A DNA stretch of 64,000 nt from Streptomyces sp. NBC_01210 (GTDB taxonomy: Bacteria > Actinomycetota > Actinomycetes > Streptomycetales > Streptomycetaceae): the NCBI RefSeq assembly GCF_036010325.1, contig NZ_CP108549.1, positions 2,170,001-2,234,000 of the forward strand, read 5' to 3'. This document shows positions 53,110 through 61,215 of the stretch, piece by piece. The translations under genes were made by a program, and so were the position numbers. Each line of letters begins with the position of its first letter. The first letter of the stretch is position 1. The notes beneath the pieces are model-generated. The model did no database searches, had not been told where the DNA came from, and saw only the letters and a program-made list of their open reading frames with translations.

Positions 53110-53931
53110 ATGGCCGATGCCGCCACCCACGGCAAGGTGACCTTTGTCGGCGCCGGCCCTGGCGCCGCCGATCTGCTGACGTTCCGCGCCGCGCGTGCCA
53201 TCGCCGACGCCGACATCGTCATCTGGGCGGCGAGCCTGGTGCAGGCCGACGTCCTTGACCACGCCCGCGAGGGCGCCGAGATCCTCGACTCGGCGGCCAT
53301 GTCACTGGAGGACGTCGTCTCCGTGTACGAGCGGGCGCTCGACGAGGGCCTGCGGGTCGCCAGGATCCACTCCGGCGACCCCGCCCTGTGGGGCGGCACG
53401 CAGGAGCAGCTCGACCGGTGTGTGGACCTCGGCCTGGAGGTCGAGATCGTGCCGGGCGTCTCGTCGTTCTCGGCCGTCGCCGCGATCGCTCAGCGCGAGC
53501 TGACGATCCCGGAGGTCGCGCAGTCCGTGATCCTGACCCGGCTCGGCGGCGGCAAGACACCGATGCCGCCGGGCGAGGAGGTACGGGAGTTCGCGCGGCA
53601 CGGCACGACGATGGCGCTCTTCCTGTCGGCGGCGCGCTCGGGCCAGTTGACGCAGGAGCTGCTGGAGGGCGGCTATCCGACGAGCACGCCGGTGGTCATC
53701 GCGTACCAGGCGACCTGGCCGGAGGAGCTGATCCTGCGCTGCACGATCGGCACGCTGGAGGAGACGGTCAAGGAGCACAAGCTCTGGAAGCACACGCTGT
53801 TCCTGGTCGGTCCGGCGCTGGCGGCTTCCGGGACGCGCTCGCATCTGTACCACCCGGGGCACTTCCACGGCTTCCGGAAGGCCGACCCGGCCGCCCGCAA
53901 GGCGCTGCGCGCGCAGGGCGCGACGCCATGA
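53110..53931 (+). CDS. cobM: Precorrin-4 C11-methyltransferase
   Basis: The 273-residue SAM-dependent methylase has VTFVGAGPGAADLLTFRAARAI, the conserved HSGDPALWGGTQEQLDR segment and IVPGVSSFSAVAAIAQRELTIPEV. It methylates precorrin-4 at C11. ATG at 53110 is preceded by GAGAGGACCCCC. Because the ZIP gene lies before it, it probably has its own promoter in the divergent gap 53019-53109. Confidence 0.95.
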   Translation: MADAATHGKVTFVGAGPGAADLLTFRAARAIADADIVIWAASLVQADVLDHAREGAEILDSAAMSLEDVVSVYERALDEGLRVARIHSGDPALWGGTQEQLDRCVDLGLEVEIVPGVSSFSAVAAIAQRELTIPEVAQSVILTRLGGGKTPMPPGEEVREFARHGTTMALFLSAARSGQLTQELLEGGYPTSTPVVIAYQATWPEELILRCTIGTLEETVKEHKLWKHTLFLVGPALAASGTRSHLYHPGHFHGFRKADPAARKALRAQGATP

Positions 53932-55193
53932 TCACGGTCATCGGTACGGGGACGGGCGCGCCGCTCTCCGTACGCGACGCCGAGGCGCTCGCCGCGGCCA
54001 CGCTGGTGGTGGGTGCCCGGCGGCATCTGACGTCGGCGTGCCGTGCGGCCGATGTGCCCGCCGACGCGCAACAGCTGGTGCTGGGGCCGCTCGCGCCGGC
54101 GCTCGACGTGATCGGGAAGAAGCTGGCCTGCGGCGCGGCCGGGGTGGTGGTGCTGGCCTCGGGCGACCCCGGATTCTTCGGGATCGTACGGGCGTTGGCC
54201 GAGCGGTTCGGCGCCGACGCGCTGGACGTACGGCCGGGGGCGCCGTCGGTGGCGGTCGCCTTCGCGCGGATCGGGCTGCCGTGGGACGACGCGGTTGTCG
54301 TCAGTGCGCACGGCCGTGATCTGCGGACCGCGGTCAATGTGTGCCGTGCGCATCCCAAGACTGCTGTGCTGACCGGTCCCGGCTCGGGGCCCGCGGAGCT
54401 GGGCGCCGAGCTGGCGTACCGGGCCGCGGAGCGGACGCTGGTGGTGGCGACGGCGCTCGGCGACCCGGAGCACGAGCGGATCGAGCGGATGTCGCCCGCG
54501 GAGGCGGCGGCGCGTACGTGGGACGCGGTGAGCGTGGTGCTCTGCCTGGACGAGCGGCGGGCGCTGTCGCCGGCGCAGCGGACGGTCTCGGTGCCCATCG
54601 GTCCGGACCGGTGGGCGCTGTCCGAGGGAGAGTTCGAGCACCGCGACTCGATGATCACCAAGTTCGAGGTACGGGCGCTGGCGCTGGCGCGCCTCGGGCC
54701 GCGTACAGGCGATCTCGTGTGGGACATCGGCGCGGGGTCCGGTTCGGTGGCAGTGGAGTGCGCGCGGTTCGGCGCGGCCGTGGTGGCCGTGGAGAAGACC
54801 CCCGACGGCGTGGAGCGGATCCGCGTGAACGCGGCCGCGCACGGTGTGGACGTACGGGCCGTGCACGGCGCGGCACCGACGGTGCTCTCCCATCTGGCGG
54901 ACCCTGACGCGGTGTTCATCGGCGGGGGCGGCGCGGAGCTGCCCGCGATCGTCACCGCGTGCGCGCGGCGGGCCCGGCGCACGGTGGTCGTCGCGCTGGC
55001 CGCGCTGGACCGGGTGGCTGCGGTACGCGGCGCGCTGGCCGCCGCCGGGTTCGTGTCCGAGGGCGTACTGCTGCACTCGTCACGGCTGGCCCCGCTGCCC
55101 GGAGATGTGACACGGCTGGCGTCCGCCAACCCCGTATTCCTGCTGTGGGGCGACCGCCCCGCGGATTCGGTGAACGAAGGAGCAATTCAGTGA
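53928..55193 (+). CDS. cobL: Precorrin-6Y C5,15-methyltransferase/decarboxylase (CbiE-CbiT fusion)
   Basis: The 421-residue fusion has an N-terminal tetrapyrrole methylase (CbiE; VVLASGDPGFFGIVRAL) and a C-terminal CbiT domain from about residue 235 with the SAM-binding WDIGAGSGSVAVECAR and FIGGGG. It methylates C5 and C15 and decarboxylates the C12 acetate. ATG at 53928 overlaps the cobM stop. Confidence 0.95.
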   Translation: MITVIGTGTGAPLSVRDAEALAAATLVVGARRHLTSACRAADVPADAQQLVLGPLAPALDVIGKKLACGAAGVVVLASGDPGFFGIVRALAERFGADALDVRPGAPSVAVAFARIGLPWDDAVVVSAHGRDLRTAVNVCRAHPKTAVLTGPGSGPAELGAELAYRAAERTLVVATALGDPEHERIERMSPAEAAARTWDAVSVVLCLDERRALSPAQRTVSVPIGPDRWALSEGEFEHRDSMITKFEVRALALARLGPRTGDLVWDIGAGSGSVAVECARFGAAVVAVEKTPDGVERIRVNAAAHGVDVRAVHGAAPTVLSHLADPDAVFIGGGGAELPAIVTACARRARRTVVVALAALDRVAAVRGALAAAGFVSEGVLLHSSRLAPLPGDVTRLASANPVFLLWGDRPADSVNEGAIQ

Positions 55194-56887
55194 TCGGCCT
55201 GATCTCCGCGACGGCGGCGGGCGCCGCCGCCCGCGACCGGCTGGCCGCGGCCTGGCCCGGCCGCACCCGGGTGTACGAGGGCCCGGTGCGCGAGTCGGTG
55301 GAGCGCGCGTTCGCGGAGTGCGAGCAGCTGGTGTGCTTCCTGGCGACGGGCGCGGTGGTACGGCTGATCGCCCCGCTGCTCGCGGACAAGTCGGCGGACC
55401 CGGGCGTGGTGTGCGTGGACGAGGGGCAGCGGTTCGCGGTGTCGCTGCTGGGCGGCCACGACGGCGGCGCGAACGAGCTGGCGGCGGAGGTCGCGGACGT
55501 CCTGGGCTGCACCCCGGTGGTGACGACGGCGACGGACGCGACGGACATCCCTGGTCTGGACACGCTGGGCCTGCCGGTGGAGGGCGCGGTCGCGGCGGTG
55601 ACGCGGGCGGTGCTGGACGGCGAGCCGGTGGCGCTGCGGGCGGACGCGGTGTGGGCGTTGCCGCCGCTGCCGCCGAATGTGGGTGCCGACGTGACTGCTG
55701 ACGGTGCCGCCGTCCTCCGGGTGACCGACCGGCTCGTCGAACCGGGCGCACAGGAAGCCGTGTTGCGGCCCGCGTCGCTCGTCGTCGGGGTCGGAGCGTC
55801 CAAGGGTGCTCCCGTCGAGGAGGTGCTCGGGCTCGTCGAGGAGTCGCTGCGTGACGCCGGGCTCTCCGTACTGAGCGTCGTGGCGCTGGCGACGGTCGAC
55901 GCGAAGGCGGAGGAGCCCGGGATCGTCGGGGCCGCGGAGCGGCTCGGAGTGCCGGTCGTCACGTACGCGGCGGAGGAACTCTCCTCGGTCACCGTGCCGA
56001 ACCCGTCCGACGCGCCGCTCGCCGCCGTGGGGACGCCGTCGGTCGCTGAGGCCGCCGCGCTCGTGGGCGGCGGCGAACTCCTGGTCCCGAAGCGGAAGTC
56101 GAGCCCCGGGGGGCGTGCGGCGATGGCGACCTGCGCGATCGTGCGCAGGCCGCCGCGCGGCCGGCTGGCCGTGGTCGGGCTCGGGCCCGGGGCCCGCGAT
56201 CTGGTCACCCCGCGCGCCACCGAGGAACTGCGGCGGGCCTCCGTACTGGTCGGGCTCGATCAGTACGTCGACCAGATCCGCGACCTGCTCAGGCCCGGCA
56301 CGCGTGTGATCGAGTCCGGCCTCGGGGCGGAGGAGGAACGGGCCCGTACGGCTGTCGCCGAGGCCCGCGCCGGGCATGCGGTCGCGCTGATCGGGAGCGG
56401 TGACGCGGGTGTGTACGCGATGGCCTCGCCCGCGCTCGCCGAGGCGTCCGACGACATCGACGTGGTCGGCGTACCGGGCGTGACCGCGGCGCTCGCGGCA
56501 GCCGCGATCCTGGGGGCGCCGCTCGGGCACGACCATGTCTCGATCAGCCTGTCAGATCTGCACACGCCGTGGGAGATCATCGAACGCCGGGTGCGGGCCG
56601 CCGCGGAGGCGGACATCATCGTCACCTTCTACAACCCGCGCAGTCGCGGCCGCGACTGGCAGCTCCCGAAGGCGCTGACGATCCTCGCCGGGCACCGGGA
56701 GCCGGGGACGCCGGTGGGTGTCGTGCGCAACGCGTCGCGCGTGGACGAATCCAGCCGCGTGACGACTCTCGCCGGACTGGATCCGGCGACGGTGGACATG
56801 ATGACGGTCGTGACGGTCGGCAACACGGCCACGCGCGAGATCGCGGGCCGCATGGTGACGCCGCGCGGCTACCGGTGGCAGTCGTGA
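55190..56887 (+). CDS. cobJ: Fused CbiG and CobJ (precorrin-3B C17-methyltransferase)
   Basis: The 565-residue fusion begins with a CbiG domain (VCFLATGAVVRLIAPLL; SLLGGHDGGANELAAEVADVL; C-terminal VGVGASKGAPVEEVLGLV). A CobJ/CbiH methylase follows from about residue 325 (LAVVGLGPGARDLVTPRATEEL; LIGSGDAGVYAMASPALAEA; DIIVTFYNPRSRGRDWQLPKAL). CobJ drives ring contraction at C17; CbiG opens the lactone in the cobalt-first route. GTG at 55190 overlaps the cobL stop, with AAGGAG upstream. Confidence 0.94.
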   Translation: MIGLISATAAGAAARDRLAAAWPGRTRVYEGPVRESVERAFAECEQLVCFLATGAVVRLIAPLLADKSADPGVVCVDEGQRFAVSLLGGHDGGANELAAEVADVLGCTPVVTTATDATDIPGLDTLGLPVEGAVAAVTRAVLDGEPVALRADAVWALPPLPPNVGADVTADGAAVLRVTDRLVEPGAQEAVLRPASLVVGVGASKGAPVEEVLGLVEESLRDAGLSVLSVVALATVDAKAEEPGIVGAAERLGVPVVTYAAEELSSVTVPNPSDAPLAAVGTPSVAEAAALVGGGELLVPKRKSSPGGRAAMATCAIVRRPPRGRLAVVGLGPGARDLVTPRATEELRRASVLVGLDQYVDQIRDLLRPGTRVIESGLGAEEERARTAVAEARAGHAVALIGSGDAGVYAMASPALAEASDDIDVVGVPGVTAALAAAAILGAPLGHDHVSISLSDLHTPWEIIERRVRAAAEADIIVTFYNPRSRGRDWQLPKALTILAGHREPGTPVGVVRNASRVDESSRVTTLAGLDPATVDMMTVVTVGNTATREIAGRMVTPRGYRWQS

Positions 56888-57360
56888 GGGCCCGCGGCGA
56901 CGCGCTCGCGGTCGTGGGGGCGTGCGGGGCGCGTGTGGTGTGCCCCGGCAGCGAAGCGGCCGCCGACTGGGCACCCCACCACGCGGGCACGGGCACGGGC
57001 GCAGCCCAGGCCACGGGCACGGGCACGGGCGCAGCCCAGGCCACGGGCACGGGCGCGGGCGCAGCCCAGGCCACGGGCACGGGCGCGGGCGCAGCCCAGG
57101 CCACGGGCACGGGCGCGGGCGCAGATGCTGACGCAAGCGCAGCCCAGGGCACGGGCACGGGCGCAGCCCAGGCCACGGGCGCAAGCGCGGGCGCAGATGC
57201 TGACGCAGGCGCAGCCCAGGGCACGGGCGCAGCCCCAGGCACGGACCACCCCGGCCGACGCATGTCGCACCCCGGCAGCGCCCAGGCCTGCCCCCCATCG
57301 CCGGCGACAGTCGGCACCGCACCCGTCACCCACCGCCGCCACTCCGGAGTCGCCTCGTGA
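56884..57360 (+). CDS. Low-complexity ORF between cobJ and cobH
   Basis: The 158-residue ORF overlaps cobJ (GTGA at 56884) and cobH (GTGA at 57357), so both ends fit the coupled operon. The first 33 residues (RARGDALAVVGACGARVVCP) look like a normal start; from there AAQATGTG(T/A)G repeats four times, then decays into ADADA and AAQGTG variants. I do not recognise a family. It may be a decayed or rapidly expanding cob-associated protein, or a spacer that keeps coupling. Confidence 0.5.
   Translation: MRARGDALAVVGACGARVVCPGSEAAADWAPHHAGTGTGAAQATGTGTGAAQATGTGAGAAQATGTGAGAAQATGTGAGADADASAAQGTGTGAAQATGASAGADADAGAAQGTGAAPGTDHPGRRMSHPGSAQACPPSPATVGTAPVTHRRHSGVAS
56990..57235. repeat. 30-bp tandem repeat in the cobJ-cobH ORF
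   Basis: Four consecutive copies of a 30-bp unit (GCAGCCCAGGCCACGGGCAC plus ten bases) are followed by degenerate copies with GATGCTGACGCA inserts. The G/C strand bias is high. Expansion by slippage is likely. Confidence 0.85.
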
Positions 57361-57941
57361 CCCGCGTCGTCCACCCCATCGAGCAGGAGTCGTTCCGGCG
57401 GCTCCGGTCCCGGCTCGATACCAGCGGATTCCAGCCACTGACGCGGGCCGTCGTGGAGCGGGTCATTCACTCCGCGGCCGATCTCGAGTACGCCACCGAT
57501 CTCGTCTGCGACGAGGCCTCCCTCGTCGCCGCGCACGACGCGCTGCACACCGGTGCGCCGGTCGTCGCCGATGTCGAGATGGTCGCCGCCGGGATCACCC
57601 GGCGCGAGACCGTCTGCCGGCTCAAGGACGCCGAGTCCGGCCCGGGGCTCACCCGTTCCGCGCACGCGATCCGTCTCGCGTACGAGCAGGTCGGGCCCGG
57701 CGCGATCTGGGTGATCGGCTGTGCGCCGACCGCTCTCGAGGAGCTCCTCGTCCTCGACGCCGCTCCCGCGCTCGTCATCGGGCTGCCCGTCGGTTTCGTC
57801 GGCGCGGCCGAGTCCAAGGCCGCGCTGCGCGAGAGCGGGCTGCCGGCCGTCAGCAACGTGTCCGAAAAGGGCGGCAGCGCGGTCGCCGCGGCCGCGCTCA
57901 ATGCTCTGCTGTACCACCCCCACATCAAGGAGAACGCGTGA
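57357..57941 (+). CDS. cobH: Precorrin-8X methylmutase
   Basis: The 194-residue enzyme moves the C11 methyl to C12, giving hydrogenobyrinic acid. Family segments: IEQESFRRLRSRLDTSGF, RVIHSAADLEYATDLV, DVEMVAAGITRR, and GLPVGFVGAAESKAAL. GTG at 57357 overlaps the repeat ORF stop, with GGAG 9 bases before. The stop overlaps the cbiX start (GTGA). Confidence 0.96.
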   Translation: MTRVVHPIEQESFRRLRSRLDTSGFQPLTRAVVERVIHSAADLEYATDLVCDEASLVAAHDALHTGAPVVADVEMVAAGITRRETVCRLKDAESGPGLTRSAHAIRLAYEQVGPGAIWVIGCAPTALEELLVLDAAPALVIGLPVGFVGAAESKAALRESGLPAVSNVSEKGGSAVAAAALNALLYHPHIKENA

Positions 57942-58876
57942 CCACGCCGCCCGCACTGCTGATCGCCGGCCACGGCACCCGCGACGAAGCCGGGGCCGAG
58001 GCCTTCCGGGACTTCGTACGGGAGCTGGGGCGGCGCCATCCCGAACTCCCCGTCGCCGGCGGCTTCATCGAGCTGTCCCCGCCGCCGCTCGGCGACGCCG
58101 TCACCGAGCTGGTGGGGCAGGGCGTTAACCGCTTCGCCGCGGTGCCGCTGATGCTGGTGTCGGCCGGGCACGCCAAGGGCGACATCCCGGCGGCGCTGGC
58201 CCGCGAGCGGGATCGGCATCCCGGGATCTCCTACATCTACGGCCGCCCGCTCGGCCCGCACCCGTCGCTGCTGACCGTCCTGGAGCGGCGGCTCGACGAG
58301 GCGCTGGGCTCCACGGTCCGTACGCCCTCCGACCGCGCCGATGTGACGGTGCTGCTGGTGGGCCGCGGTTCGACCGACCCGGACGCCAACGCCGAAGTAC
58401 TCAAGGCGGCCCGGCTGCTGTGGGAGGGGCGGGGGTACGCGGGTGTGGAGACGGCGTTCGTCTCCCTCGCCGCCCCCGATGTGCCCAGCGGTCTCGACCG
58501 GTGCGTGAAGCTGGGGGCGCGCCGGATCGTCGTACTCCCGTACTTCCTGTTCACCGGCATCCTGCCGGACCGGGTGCTTCAGCAGACGCAGGGCTGGGCG
58601 GCGGCGCATCCCGAGGTGGAGGTGGTGTCGGCCGATGTGATCGGCCCCACCGAGGAGTTGCTGGACCTGGTCATGGAGCGCTACCGGGAGGCCGTCGCCG
58701 GCGACATCCGGATGAACTGCGACTCCTGTGTGTACCGGATCGCGCTGCCGGGCTTCGAGGACAAGGTGGGCATCCCGCAGCAGCCGCACTTCCACCCGGA
58801 CGACGACGGTCACCACCACGGCCAAGGCCACGGCCACGGCCATCACCCACACGGCAGCCATGCGCACTCACACTGA
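57938..58876 (+). CDS. cbiX: Sirohydrochlorin cobaltochelatase CbiX with His-rich tail
   Basis: The 312-residue long-form CbiX has two half-domains (ALLIAGHGTRDEAG with catalytic-type His; VLLVGRGSTDPDANAEV). It carries MNCDSCVYR, the MxCxxC motif linked to a Fe-S cluster in Bacillus megaterium CbiX, and a C-terminal His-rich tail (HHHGQGHGHGHHPHGS). It inserts cobalt into sirohydrochlorin early in the 'anaerobic' route. GTG at 57938. Confidence 0.94.
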   Translation: MTTPPALLIAGHGTRDEAGAEAFRDFVRELGRRHPELPVAGGFIELSPPPLGDAVTELVGQGVNRFAAVPLMLVSAGHAKGDIPAALARERDRHPGISYIYGRPLGPHPSLLTVLERRLDEALGSTVRTPSDRADVTVLLVGRGSTDPDANAEVLKAARLLWEGRGYAGVETAFVSLAAPDVPSGLDRCVKLGARRIVVLPYFLFTGILPDRVLQQTQGWAAAHPEVEVVSADVIGPTEELLDLVMERYREAVAGDIRMNCDSCVYRIALPGFEDKVGIPQQPHFHPDDDGHHHGQGHGHGHHPHGSHAHSH

Positions 58877-59915
58877 CGCATACGATCTGCGCCACCACGG
58901 TGACGCGGAGGTGCGGGGCGCGCACCTCACGGACCTCGCGGTCAATGTCCGGGCCGGCACTCCCCCGGACTGGCTGCGCGAGCGCATCGCCTGCTCGCTG
59001 ACGACCCTGGCGGCGTATCCGGACGGGCGGGCGGCGCGCGCGGCGGTCGCGCAGCGGCACGGTGTGCCGGTGGAGCGGGTGCTGCTGACGGCGGGGGCCG
59101 CGGAGGCATTCGTGCTGCTGGCCCGCGCCCTGACGGTACGTCAACCACTCGTGGTGCACCCGCAGTTCACGGAGCCGGAGGCGGCGCTGCGGGACGCGGG
59201 CCACGAGGTGGCGCGGATGCTGCTGCGCGAGGCGGACGGCTTCCGGCTCGATCCGGCGGCCGTTCCCGACTCGGCGGACCTGGTGGTGATCGGCAATCCG
59301 ACGAACCCCACGTCCGTACTGCATCCGGCCGCCGACATCGCCGGACTGGCCCGCCCCGGACGGGTGCTGGTGGTCGACGAGGCCTTCATGGACGCGGTGC
59401 CCGGCGAGTCCGAGTCGCTCGCGGGCCGGACCGACGTCCCTGGTCTGGTGGTGCTGCGCAGCCTCACCAAGACCTGGGGTCTTGCCGGTCTGCGGATCGG
59501 CTATGTGCTTGCCGGGCCGGAGACGATCGAGGCGTTGGAGCGGACCCAGCCGCTGTGGCCGGTCGCCACGCCCGCGCTGGCCGCGGCCGAGGCGTGTATG
59601 GAGCCGGCCGCGCTCAAGGAGGCCGCGCAGGCGGCACACGGGATCGCGACGGATCGGGCGCATCTGCTGGCGGGGCTTGCGGAGTTCGAGGAGGTACGGG
59701 TGGTGGAGGCGGCGGAGGCTTCCTTCGTCCTCGTCCATGTGCGGAGTGGCGCCGATGTGCGGGAGCGGCTGCGCGGTCTGGGCTTCGCGGCCCGGCGCGG
59801 TGATACGTTCCCGGGGCTCGGGCCCGACTGGCTGCGGCTGGCGGTACGCGACCGGGCGACCACCAACCGCTTTCTGCAGGCGCTGGACAAGGCACTCACC
59901 ATGGTCGGCGGCTGA
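58860..59915 (+). CDS. cobC: CobC-like PLP-dependent aminotransferase (Rv2231c-type)
   Basis: The 351-residue class I/II aminotransferase has the PLP lysine Lys204 in RSLTKTWGLAGLRIGYV. It belongs to the CobC/Rv2231c group found in cob operons, thought to make the aminopropanol linker precursor. ATG at 58860 lies inside the 3' end of cbiX (17-base overlap). Terminator follows. Confidence 0.9.
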   Translation: MRTHTDAYDLRHHGDAEVRGAHLTDLAVNVRAGTPPDWLRERIACSLTTLAAYPDGRAARAAVAQRHGVPVERVLLTAGAAEAFVLLARALTVRQPLVVHPQFTEPEAALRDAGHEVARMLLREADGFRLDPAAVPDSADLVVIGNPTNPTSVLHPAADIAGLARPGRVLVVDEAFMDAVPGESESLAGRTDVPGLVVLRSLTKTWGLAGLRIGYVLAGPETIEALERTQPLWPVATPALAAAEACMEPAALKEAAQAAHGIATDRAHLLAGLAEFEEVRVVEAAEASFVLVHVRSGADVRERLRGLGFAARRGDTFPGLGPDWLRLAVRDRATTNRFLQALDKALTMVGG

Positions 59916-59927
59916 GTCGGCGGCTGA

Positions 59928-59955
59928 CGCCCCGCACAGCCTTGCGTGCGGGGCG
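59928..59955 (+). terminator. Terminator of the cob operon
   Basis: Perfect 10-bp stem (59928-59937 with 59946-59955), loop AGCCTTGC, 13 bases past the cobC stop and just before the convergent LAETG gene. Confidence 0.82.
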
Positions 59956-59970
59956 CCGTAGGCCGGGGTG

Positions 59971-60894
59971 TCAGCTCCTGGACCGTGCGCGGGCCAGCAC
60001 CATCGCGGCGCCACCGGCCGCCAGCAGCAGGACCGCGCCGCCCGCGAGGTACCGGGTTGTGGTGTTGCCGCCGGTCTCGGCGAGGTCCTCCTTGGCGGGG
60101 GCCTCGCCGGACTGCGCCCGCACGCCGTGGCTCGGCCGGGGGGACGGTTCCCGCGCGGCGGACGTCGCGGGCGACTCGCAGGTCGCCTCGGCGAGGGTGA
60201 CCGTGCCGTTGACCTCGGCGACGTTCAGCTTGAGCGGGTTGACCGACACCTTCAGCTCGAGCGCGGTGGCGGCGGCCGTACGGGACGAAGTGTGCCGCTT
60301 CGACAGATCGAGCGTCACCTCGCCGACCCCCGGCACCGCGACCCGGGTGGTGCCGCCGGTGGAGAGCGTGACCTTCTTGCCGAGCACGGTCACCGGGCCG
60401 AGCAGATTCGACTCGGCCACCGGCTGCTTGCCCGCCTCGCAGACGGCCTTCGACGTGACCTCCTCGACCTCGACGAGCGCGAGCAGCGGCAGTCCCGGCA
60501 CATGCAGCACGGCGCGAGCGAGGTTGGTGTAACCCTCGGCCCGGTGCCGGTCGGCGGTCGCCTTCGCGGTGGCGACGTCCGCACGCAGCACCTGGAAGGG
60601 CCTGCCCTGGTCGACCCCGTCCAACTGCACGGTCAGCGCGGTCTTCTCGGCGCCGGCAGGGGCCTGCACCTCGTTGAGCGTGGCCTTGAGCGGGACGTTG
60701 ACGGTCTTGTTGAGCAGGGACACATCGAGCCCGGTGCGGAGCACGGCCGCACTTGCCCGTCCCTCGCCGCCGCCCCCGGTGGCATGCGCCGGGGCGGCGA
60801 GGACGGCGATGGCCAGGGGGCCTGCGACCAGCGCGGTGGCGGCCGTCGCGGCGGCCCAGCGGCGTGCGGGCATGCGGAAGGTGTGGCTGTTCAA
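59971..60894 (-). CDS. SCO1860-family LAETG-anchored surface protein
   Basis: The roughly 307-residue protein has a signal peptide (AAATAATALVAGPLAIAVLAAPAHA), a beta-rich domain with repeats of VPLKATLNEVQAPAG-like and VTVLGKKVTLSTGG-like sequence, and a C-terminal LAETG sortase motif followed by a membrane helix and Arg tail. It should be covalently anchored to the cell wall. The start is uncertain: TTG 60894 (NSHTFRMPARRW conserved in family) or ATG 60873; AGGGG lies before the TTG. Confidence 0.87.
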   Translation of the reverse strand: MNSHTFRMPARRWAAATAATALVAGPLAIAVLAAPAHATGGGGEGRASAAVLRTGLDVSLLNKTVNVPLKATLNEVQAPAGAEKTALTVQLDGVDQGRPFQVLRADVATAKATADRHRAEGYTNLARAVLHVPGLPLLALVEVEEVTSKAVCEAGKQPVAESNLLGPVTVLGKKVTLSTGGTTRVAVPGVGEVTLDLSKRHTSSRTAAATALELKVSVNPLKLNVAEVNGTVTLAEATCESPATSAAREPSPRPSHGVRAQSGEAPAKEDLAETGGNTTTRYLAGGAVLLLAAGGAAMVLARARSRS

Positions 60895-61215
60895 GGTGGT
60901 GGAACCCCTACAGGAGACTTGGCGCCGCGCCCGTCCCCACGGGGACGCATGGACGGTGGCGACTTGAGACACCGGAATCCTTGCGCACTGAGAGTAAACT
61001 GACAGACACCTGACGTGAGTTCACCCCAAAGTGAGGTTTCCGTGCCCGCATTCGATTGTTGAGGTACGAGTGTTCCCGCGGGGCCACCCCCGTCACCGCG
61101 AACGGATGAGTGCGCCGGTCAACCGCACCGCCCCGCGCGTGAAGTGCTTCGACGAACCGTGCAGCCTCGGTCACGCTGGGTCACCGTGCGCCGCGCCACA
61201 GGGAGCGGCGCCCCC
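60895..61215. other. Intergenic region upstream of the LAETG gene
   Basis: No gene is supported here. It holds the promoter region of the LAETG gene (minus strand) and the 3' flank of the amidohydrolase. No clear hairpin or operator is seen. Confidence 0.5.

Noticed and set aside
56990..57235. Tandem repeat as a possible CRISPR or attachment site
   Set aside because: Repeats are direct 30-bp units without unique spacers and lie in an open frame.
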